Source: Sulfurospirillaceae bacterium (GTDB lineage: Bacteria; Campylobacterota; Campylobacteria; Campylobacterales; Sulfurospirillaceae). From it: a stretch of DNA of 8,600 nt. The stretch lies in the NCBI GenBank assembly GCA_028705785.1, contig JAQWCT010000107.1:1-8600 (forward strand), written 5' to 3'. Positions 1 through 5,684 of the stretch are shown here, one piece after another. The number at the start of each line of letters is the position of its first letter. Position 1 is the stretch's first letter. Made by a program: the position numbers and the translations under genes. Under the pieces are notes generated by a model. It was not told the origin of the DNA. It made no database searches and saw only the letters and a program-made list of their open reading frames with translations.

Positions 1-461
1 ACAAAAAAGATGGACTAGACTGCTCAGGATTTGTCAGTCTTGTCAACAAAGAGAGTAGTGAGCCTTTCTTTAAAAATCAAGAGCTCAATGAACATTTTGA
101 AGATTCAAGGCGCTCTTTGGCTATTTGCAACCTCCTTTCCGAAAATAAACGCACTTTCCAAAGCTTACCCAAAAAAGGCGACCTTATCTTTTTTGCCAAT
201 ACCCTCAAAAAATATGCTAAAAATAAAGGCGAAGATAATATTACACATATAGGTATCGTGACTAAAATAGATGAAGATGAAACGGTACATTTTATCCATC
301 ACACTAAAGGAAAAAATTTGATGGGTTATATAAACCAAAACTTCCCAAAATCAGCTTTATACAATGGAAAAGTCGTCAACTCATATATGGAAAAATGTAG
401 TGTAAATGATTCTAAATGCCTTGCTCCATCTTATTTTAGTGCTTATGGAAGTATCAAGTGA
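1..461 (+). CDS. NlpC/P60-family cysteine peptidase, C-terminal part (5' end outside window)
   Basis: This is the 3' end of a gene that begins before the window; the reading frame is open from base 3 to the TGA at 459-461, giving 152 residues. The first residues contain KDGLDCSGFV, the signature around the catalytic cysteine (codon 21-23) of NlpC/P60 hydrolases, which cut peptide bonds in the peptidoglycan stem. The second motif GDLIFF and the catalytic histidine in NITHIGIV (codon 246-248) follow, then FIHH (codons 297-302), which can supply the third polar residue. Near the end is a Cys pair, EKC and SKC, six residues apart. An ATG at 117 lies after the catalytic Cys, so it cannot be the true start. 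The next gene is a paralogue, roughly 45 percent identical by hand alignment, and overlaps this one by 4 bases (GTGA), so the two are probably translationally coupled. Whether this copy has a signal peptide cannot be seen. The family call is firm; the exact bond cleaved is not known. Confidence 0.85.
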   Translation, partial: KKDGLDCSGFVSLVNKESSEPFFKNQELNEHFEDSRRSLAICNLLSENKRTFQSLPKKGDLIFFANTLKKYAKNKGEDNITHIGIVTKIDEDETVHFIHHTKGKNLMGYINQNFPKSALYNGKVVNSYMEKCSVNDSKCLAPSYFSAYGSIK

Positions 462-1174
462 GTAAGGCACTTTATACATTGACCCTCTCCATGCTTTTAC
501 TTTCAGGATGTGCCCCCAAAGATACTTCCGTGCAAACACCTGAGCAGATTTCTACACTTGAACACAAAAGTGAACCTAAAATTTATATCGAAGAAAAAGA
601 TACTAAAGAGAGCAATGAGCGAAAAACAGAAGTCATTGATGGTGTAGCACTTCCCAAAAGAGAGCAAATCGTCAGAATTGCCATGAGTTATCTTGGAAAA
701 CGAGATGGTAGAGATTGCTCTGGTTTTGTAAACCTTGTCAATGTTAAAACTGGACAGCCATTTTACGGAGAAAAAGAGCTGAGTGAAAGTTTTGACAATG
801 CACGAAAATCAAGAGCCATGTACAATTTGATGCGTAAAAAAGGTGATGCCTTTGACAACAAACTTCCACGCATTGGTGACCTCGTCTTTTTTGAAGATAC
901 CGAACGCAAAAAAACAAAAGTCAAAACTAAAGTGGCTGAAAATATCACCCATGTGGGTATTGTCACTAAAGTAGATGCGGATAAAACAGTTGAATTTATC
1001 CACCATTCCAATGGTAAAAATATCTTAGATTATATGAATTTTGCACTGCCAGCGCAAACAAAAAATGGGGAAAAAGTGGTTAACACCTATATGAAGAGAT
1101 GCAAATCAAAAAAAGGTGAAGTCAAGACAGAATGCCTCAACCTCGCCTTTTTTGTAGCTTATGGTACATTTTAA
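458..1174 (+). CDS. NlpC/P60-family lipoprotein, putative peptidoglycan hydrolase
   Basis: A 238-residue protein starting at GTG, chosen because GGAAG lies 6 bases upstream (447-451) and because only this start gives a complete lipoprotein signal: K3, a hydrophobic run, and the lipobox LLSGC with C18 as the lipidated residue. The next Met (M12) would destroy the signal. Residues 19-60 are a charged, Glu/Lys-rich linker of low complexity, typical of a tether. The catalytic domain covers about 66-238: KRDGRDCSGFV with nucleophile C87, GDLVFF at 140-145, THVGIV with H165, and FIHH with H182/H183 as the third catalytic position. This order fits NlpC/P60 enzymes that cleave peptidoglycan peptides. 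C215 and C226 match the Cys pair of the upstream paralogue and may form a disulfide in the periplasm. The protein is probably anchored to a membrane and works on the wall. The gene overlaps its paralogue by 4 bases, and no dedicated promoter is visible. Family confident; substrate and whether the inner or outer membrane is used are inference. Confidence 0.88.
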   Translation: MSKALYTLTLSMLLLSGCAPKDTSVQTPEQISTLEHKSEPKIYIEEKDTKESNERKTEVIDGVALPKREQIVRIAMSYLGKRDGRDCSGFVNLVNVKTGQPFYGEKELSESFDNARKSRAMYNLMRKKGDAFDNKLPRIGDLVFFEDTERKKTKVKTKVAENITHVGIVTKVDADKTVEFIHHSNGKNILDYMNFALPAQTKNGEKVVNTYMKRCKSKKGEVKTECLNLAFFVAYGTF

Positions 1175-1220
1175 TTTATTGTGTAAGAGTATAAAATATT
1201 GCCCTAGCTCAAACTATCAG

Positions 1221-1238
1221 TTACAAAATGTAATTTTT
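1221..1238 (+). terminator. Weak dyad with T-run after the peptidase pair
   Basis: TTACA-AAA-TGTAA (1221-1233) is a perfect 5-base dyad, extended by a G-T wobble, and is followed directly by five T (1234-1238). It lies 47 bases past the stop of the lipoprotein gene, so it could be a weak intrinsic terminator. The stem is short and AT-rich, so a regulator-binding palindrome is an equally fair reading. Confidence 0.25.
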
Positions 1239-1294
1239 CCTTCCTTTGCGAAGAAGTAACACTCACAATTCTTATAGCTTATAAACTCCGATAG

Positions 1295-1315
1295 TATTTA
1301 ACACCTATTTAACAC
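1295..1315 (+). repeat. Perfect 10-base direct repeat upstream of the copper receptor gene
   Basis: TATTTAACAC occurs at 1295-1304 and again at 1306-1315, separated by one C, giving an 11-base period (about one helical turn). It ends 8 bases before the proposed -10 box and would overlap the -35 region. Tandem sites with this spacing are the usual layout for OmpR/PhoB-type response regulators; the link to any particular regulator is inference. Confidence 0.5.
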
Positions 1316-1323
1316 TGCTTCAT

Positions 1324-1329
1324 TATACT
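1324..1329 (+). promoter_or_regulatory. Putative -10 box of the TonB receptor gene
   Basis: TATACT, in the context CATTATACTCC, matches the sigma-70 -10 consensus TATAAT at five of six positions. Transcription would begin near 1336, leaving a leader of about 23 bases before the ATG at 1359. No good -35 hexamer is present at 17 bases, which is common in Campylobacterota promoters. The tandem repeat just upstream supports a regulated promoter here. Confidence 0.4.
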
Positions 1330-1349
1330 CCACCTTTATGCAATTTTTT

Positions 1350-1355
1350 GGAGGA
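1350..1355 (+). promoter_or_regulatory. Strong ribosome binding site that sets the receptor start
   Basis: GGAGGA lies 3 bases before the ATG at 1359 when counted from its last base (the GGAGG core ends at 1354, 4 bases before it). It shows that translation starts at 1359, not at the in-frame ATG at 1338, which would put seven extra residues in front of a normal signal peptide and has no ribosome site. Confidence 0.75.
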
Positions 1356-1358
1356 AAT

Positions 1359-3356
1359 ATGAAAAAAATCGTGGGTTTATCATTGGTGTGTTCTGGATTG
1401 CTTTTTGGTGCAACATTGGAATTGGAACAGGTAACAGTTATCGGTGAAAGTCTGACAAAAGAAGTTAAAAATATTAGCAGTGAAGATTTAAAATCTGCTG
1501 ATTTAGCAGAAGCCTTGGCGAAAAATGTCCCATCGGTTACATTGGTACGCCGAAGTGGCATCGCAAATGATATTATTCTTAGAGGGCAAAAGAAAGACAA
1601 CATCAATGTTTTGATGGACGAGGCAAAAATTTACGGCGCATGTCCCAATCGTATGGATCCTGCTACATCACACATATTAAGCAACAATGTTGAAAATATC
1701 CAAATTATTGAAGGTCCTTACGATGTTGAGCATTTTGGAAGCTTAAGCGCTTTAGTGATTGCGGAAACCAAAAAGCCGACTAAAGAAGTTTCAGGTGAAG
1801 CCAATGTCAACATTGGAAGTTACGGGTATAAAAAAGCCTCGACAACCCTTAGCGGTGGAAATGATACGATAAGAGCGCTGATAAGTGTCTCTAAGGAAGA
1901 AGGCGATCAATATGAAGACGGTGATGGCAAAAGTCTTTCTGAGCAGCTAGATGCATCTATTGCAGCGGGTGTAGGTCTTCCTGGTAATGCATACTCAGCG
2001 GCAAAGAAAAACATGAAATCATTTGAAAAAACGACTTTGATGAGTAAAGTATTTATGAACATAGCAGACAATCAAGAGCTAAGACTGGGTTACACACTCA
2101 ATCGAAGCGATAATATTTTATACCCATCATCACCGATGGATGCAGACTATGATGATAGCGATATTTATACTTTGGGATATAGCATTTATGATTTGTCTGC
2201 TTTTTCCAAAGAGTTAAGCCTCGAAGCATATAAATCAGAAGTTGATCATCCAATGTCCACAAAAAATAGGGTAACAGGTGCAGCTGCATATTTGACCAAT
2301 CATGTCACAAGTGAGATTGTGGGTGCAAAATTAAAAAATACTATGAATATTGGCTCTGACAAACTCTCTTTAGGCATAGATACCAGTAAGCGTAATTGGG
2401 ACGGAGAAAAATATACAACAACGGTTGCTACAGGTGCTCAAGGTGCCCATACGACAAGTATTCCTGATGTCGATACAACCAATAAGGCACTTTTTGCCAC
2501 ATATGATACACGCATGGGCGATGTAAATCTTCAATTTGGTACGCGTTTAGACGATAGCACCATTAAAGCTAACAAAACCATGGTTGGACTACTTCCTGCA
2601 ACGCGTATGGAAAATGACTATAATGCACTCTCTGCCAATGTTCTTGCCACATTTAAAGCCAACGATACGATAACTTATTTTGCGGGCATTGGTAAATCTT
2701 CTCGTGTTCCTGATGCCAAAGAGTTGTATTTAGGAACAAGTCCTTTAGGCGATTTGGATCAGACAACTAACTATGAAACGGATATTGGGTTTGATGCAAA
2801 ATATAATGGTTATGGCTTTAAAACCAAACTCTTTTACAGCATACTCAAAGACTACATTCATTTTAATTCTTTAAAATATGTCAATGTCGATGCTACTATT
2901 TATGGGTTAGAGATGGATGCGTATTATGATTTTACAGATGCACTTTCTCTTGATTATGGTTTTGCCTATTTAAAAGGAAAAAAAGATGACGCTTTAGCAG
3001 GGCAAACCGATACGGATTTAGCAGAAATCACTCCGTTAAAAGTCAATCTTGGACTACGCTACAAACAAGCAGAACATAGCGTAAAAACGGAAATGGTTGC
3101 GGCTGGAAAATGGAGTGCTTATGATAGTAACAATGGAGAACAAGAGATCCCAGGCTATGCAGTCTTCAACTTCCAATACAACTATAAAATCACCAAAAAC
3201 TTTGATATCACAGTAGGTGTTGACAATATTTTGGATAAAAAATATGCCATTTCCAACACATACAAAGATTTAACCCTCGTAGCAGGTGGTGGTAATGTGA
3301 TGCTTCTTAATGAACCAGGAAGATATTTCTATACCAATGTACGGTACGCTTTTTAA
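1359..3356 (+). CDS. TonB-dependent outer-membrane receptor, OprC/NosA-type copper receptor
   Basis: A 665-residue outer-membrane protein. MKK followed by a hydrophobic stretch gives a signal peptide, probably cut after about residue 18 (LLFGA). EQVTVIGES at 23-31 resembles a TonB box. The plug domain (about 40-150) includes the IILRG element at 72-76 and the IEGP element at 117-120. The remainder is a beta-barrel rich in alternating aromatic strands, ending in YAF with the terminal Phe expected of barrel proteins. The plug contains GACPNRMDP with C95 and M99 (CxxxM), and the barrel contains H297-P-M299 (HxM). In Pseudomonas OprC the CxxxM and HxM motifs together form the copper site, and NosA of Pseudomonas stutzeri belongs to the same family. 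The predicted role is therefore TonB/ExbBD-driven copper uptake into the periplasm, where copper enzymes such as nitrous oxide reductase would need it. No ExbB, TonB or copper genes lie within the window. The gene stands alone between a probable promoter and a strong terminator. Receptor class is certain; copper as substrate rests on the motifs. Confidence 0.87.
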   Translation: MKKIVGLSLVCSGLLFGATLELEQVTVIGESLTKEVKNISSEDLKSADLAEALAKNVPSVTLVRRSGIANDIILRGQKKDNINVLMDEAKIYGACPNRMDPATSHILSNNVENIQIIEGPYDVEHFGSLSALVIAETKKPTKEVSGEANVNIGSYGYKKASTTLSGGNDTIRALISVSKEEGDQYEDGDGKSLSEQLDASIAAGVGLPGNAYSAAKKNMKSFEKTTLMSKVFMNIADNQELRLGYTLNRSDNILYPSSPMDADYDDSDIYTLGYSIYDLSAFSKELSLEAYKSEVDHPMSTKNRVTGAAAYLTNHVTSEIVGAKLKNTMNIGSDKLSLGIDTSKRNWDGEKYTTTVATGAQGAHTTSIPDVDTTNKALFATYDTRMGDVNLQFGTRLDDSTIKANKTMVGLLPATRMENDYNALSANVLATFKANDTITYFAGIGKSSRVPDAKELYLGTSPLGDLDQTTNYETDIGFDAKYNGYGFKTKLFYSILKDYIHFNSLKYVNVDATIYGLEMDAYYDFTDALSLDYGFAYLKGKKDDALAGQTDTDLAEITPLKVNLGLRYKQAEHSVKTEMVAAGKWSAYDSNNGEQEIPGYAVFNFQYNYKITKNFDITVGVDNILDKKYAISNTYKDLTLVAGGGNVMLLNEPGRYFYTNVRYAF

Positions 3357-3367
3357 AGACATCGAGG

Positions 3368-3408
3368 CTTTACATGTAAGGATTTTTCCTTACATGTAAA
3401 GTTCTTTT
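3368..3408 (+). terminator. Intrinsic terminator of the receptor gene
   Basis: Perfect 15-base inverted repeat: CTTTACATGTAAGGA (3368-3382), loop TTTT (3383-3386), and the exact reverse complement (3387-3401), followed by TTCTTTT. It sits 11 bases after the receptor stop and 18 bases before the end of convergent purL. The T-run is only on the receptor side, so it is best for plus-strand transcripts, though the stem may also slow those from purL. Each arm also contains the self-complementary 10-mer TTACATGTAA. Confidence 0.8.
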
Positions 3409-3426
3409 AGCCAAAGTTTGAGGGTC

Positions 3427-5628
3427 TTAGATATCTTGTTCGATAACTTCAGCAAAACGATGAAAGTATCGTTCTTTAATCGTTGAAACTTCTTTTGAAA
3501 TATCGTTACATGCAAGCTTGTCTCCACCTACAATTCCGATTTTTGTAACATTAATGCCTACAGTCTGAGCAAATGTTTCAAATGCTTTTTCATCATTCAC
3601 TTCAACGATTGCGCGAGAAAAACTCTCCGCAAAAATATCTCTCGTATCGCCTAGTTCTACTTTACATGTAGAGCCTTTTCCACTTTTGGCTGACATCTTT
3701 GCCAAAGCGATAGCGATGCCACCGACATTCACATCTTTGGCACAATTGAGCAGTCCTTTTTTATTGGCTTCAATAACCAATTCCCAAAGTTTAAGCTCTT
3801 TTTCGTAATCCAGTTTTGCGAGTGTTCCTTCAACTTTACCTAGTAGATCTTTCATATATACACTTCCACCAAAATCACTTTGGGTATCGCCGATAAGGTA
3901 AAGTGATGCGCCTTCTTTTTGGAAAGATGAAGGTAAAGTTTTATTAGCATCATCATTAAGACCAACCATCACGATAGCAGGTGTTGGGAAAACACCGATG
4001 CCATTAGTTTCATTGTAAAGAGAGACATTTCCGCTGACAACAGGTGTATTAAGCTTAGCACATGCCTCTTTGATTCCATAACAGCCTTGTGCAAACTGCC
4101 ACATGACTTCTGGATTTTCAGGGTTACCGTAGTTGAGACAATCGGTAATGGCTAGAGGTCTAGCCCCACTCATCGCTACATTTCGACCACTTTCCACAAC
4201 AGCAGCTGCTGCTCCGCCAAATGGGTCGATGTAGTTATATCGTGGGTTACAATCGCTACTCATAGATAAAGCCTTACCATTTTCTTTGATACGAATCACA
4301 CTCGCATCAAGACTTCCGGGGGCTTTAATGGTATTGGTTTGAACCATTGAATCGTATTGCTCAAAAATCCATGATTTATCACTGATTTCCACGGAATTTA
4401 AAAGAGTGTCAAAAGCTTTTTGATTGTCTATTTTGGCAAAATCATTGATGGTTGTATTTTTAATTTTTGCGAGGTAGCTTGGCTCACTTACAGGTCTATC
4501 ATAAATTGGCGCTTGCTCACTCACGGGCTGAACTGGCATATCTGCCACTTTTTCACCATGCCAGAAGAGCTCCATATTGCCAGTAGCAGTTACTTCTCCG
4601 ATAATCTCAGCGTTCAAGTCCCATTTTCTAAAGATGTCCACGACTTTATCTTCATAGCCTTTTTTAGCACAAATGAGCATTCGCTCTTGTGATTCACTTA
4701 GCATAAATTCAAAAGGTTGCATACTCTGCTCTCGTGCAGGCACTTTATCTAAGTGCATAATCATACCGCTACCACTTCGTCCTGCCATCTCAAATGAACT
4801 TGAAGTAAGACCTGCCGCACCCATATCTTGAATACCTACGATGTAGTCAGTTTTAAAGAGTTCTAAACACGCTTCCAAAAGAAGTTTTTCAGCAAATGGA
4901 TCGCCTACTTGAACGGTTGGGCGTAGGCTTTTATTGGCTTCTGTAAAGCTATCGCTCGCCATAACTGCACCACCAAGTCCATCACGACCTGTTTTTGAAC
5001 CCACATAAACCACAGGATTGCCGATACCCTCAGCTCTGCCATAAAAAATCTCATCACTTTTTGCAAGTCCTAGCGTAAAAGCATTGACTAAAATATTGCC
5101 ATTGTAACTTTCATCAAAGAAAGTCTCACCACCAATGGTCGGAACGCCCATACAGTTACCATAATCACCAATACCTGCAACCACGCCTCTTACTAAATAG
5201 CGTTGATGTCTTGAAACATCATCATTGTTCGTTACATTTCCAAAGCGAAGTGAGTTCATATTAGCAACAGGTCTTGCTCCCATCGTAAAGACATCTCTTA
5301 AAATGCCGCCCACTCCCGTTGCCGCACCTTGATAAGGTTCGATAAAACTTGGGTGGTTGTGTGATTCCATCTTGAAAACTGCAGCCATGCCGTCCCCAAC
5401 ATCGATAACACCTGCATTTTCACCCGGTCCTTGAATGACCCATGGTGCTTTTGTGGGGAAGCCATTGAGATATTTTTTACTCGATTTATAAGAACAGTGC
5501 TCACTCCACATAGAAGAGAAGATGCCAATTTCTAACATATTTGGCTCTCTACCTAAAATCGTTAGAATATTTTCATACTCACCCATTGTCAATTTGTGTT
5601 TTTTTAATACCGCTTCCAAGTTTTCCAT
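3427..5628 (-). CDS. purL: Phosphoribosylformylglycinamidine synthase subunit PurL
   Basis: A 733-residue cytoplasmic enzyme of de novo purine synthesis. It converts FGAR, ATP and glutamine-derived ammonia to FGAM. It is the small-type PurL (about 740 residues in Bacillus subtilis), with no fused glutaminase, so it needs separate PurQ and PurS partners; neither is in the window. Family motifs are in order: WSEHCSYK at 41-48, with H44 at the conserved active-site histidine; GPGENAG at 67-73; KMESHNHPS at 86-94; GAATGVGGILRD at 101-112; VPTIGGE at 162-168; QDMGAAGLTSSS at 267-278; LSESQERML at 310-318. The second half repeats the AIRS-like fold with CLNYGNPE at 497-504, PVVSGNVSLYNE at 529-540 and PTPAIVMVG at 548-556. 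The ATG is preceded by a weak GCGAAGAA ribosome site. The gap of 56 bases to the upstream GGDEF-EAL gene on the same strand shows no convincing promoter, so read-through is possible. Full length and no sign of damage. Confidence 0.97.
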   Translation of the reverse strand: MENLEAVLKKHKLTMGEYENILTILGREPNMLEIGIFSSMWSEHCSYKSSKKYLNGFPTKAPWVIQGPGENAGVIDVGDGMAAVFKMESHNHPSFIEPYQGAATGVGGILRDVFTMGARPVANMNSLRFGNVTNNDDVSRHQRYLVRGVVAGIGDYGNCMGVPTIGGETFFDESYNGNILVNAFTLGLAKSDEIFYGRAEGIGNPVVYVGSKTGRDGLGGAVMASDSFTEANKSLRPTVQVGDPFAEKLLLEACLELFKTDYIVGIQDMGAAGLTSSSFEMAGRSGSGMIMHLDKVPAREQSMQPFEFMLSESQERMLICAKKGYEDKVVDIFRKWDLNAEIIGEVTATGNMELFWHGEKVADMPVQPVSEQAPIYDRPVSEPSYLAKIKNTTINDFAKIDNQKAFDTLLNSVEISDKSWIFEQYDSMVQTNTIKAPGSLDASVIRIKENGKALSMSSDCNPRYNYIDPFGGAAAAVVESGRNVAMSGARPLAITDCLNYGNPENPEVMWQFAQGCYGIKEACAKLNTPVVSGNVSLYNETNGIGVFPTPAIVMVGLNDDANKTLPSSFQKEGASLYLIGDTQSDFGGSVYMKDLLGKVEGTLAKLDYEKELKLWELVIEANKKGLLNCAKDVNVGGIAIALAKMSAKSGKGSTCKVELGDTRDIFAESFSRAIVEVNDEKAFETFAQTVGINVTKIGIVGGDKLACNDISKEVSTIKERYFHRFAEVIEQDI

Positions 5629-5684
5629 GAATTCTTCGCCCTATGAGATAAAATTGGCTTATTTTACTCAAAAGGAACTAAAAA

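Noticed and set aside
763..1011. Minus-strand reading frames inside the lipoprotein gene
   Set aside because: They are antisense to the conserved catalytic domain with no family resemblance or start signal.
1338..1358. Upstream in-frame ATG as start of the receptor
   Set aside because: It has no ribosome site and adds seven residues ahead of a normal signal peptide; GGAGGA fits the ATG at 1359.
1175..1358. Fur box for iron control of the receptor
   Set aside because: No sequence close to the GATAATGATAATCATTATC consensus is present; short GATA and TATT pieces are expected in AT-rich DNA.
4420..4692. Plus-strand reading frame inside purL
   Set aside because: Antisense to conserved PurL motifs; no independent coding evidence.
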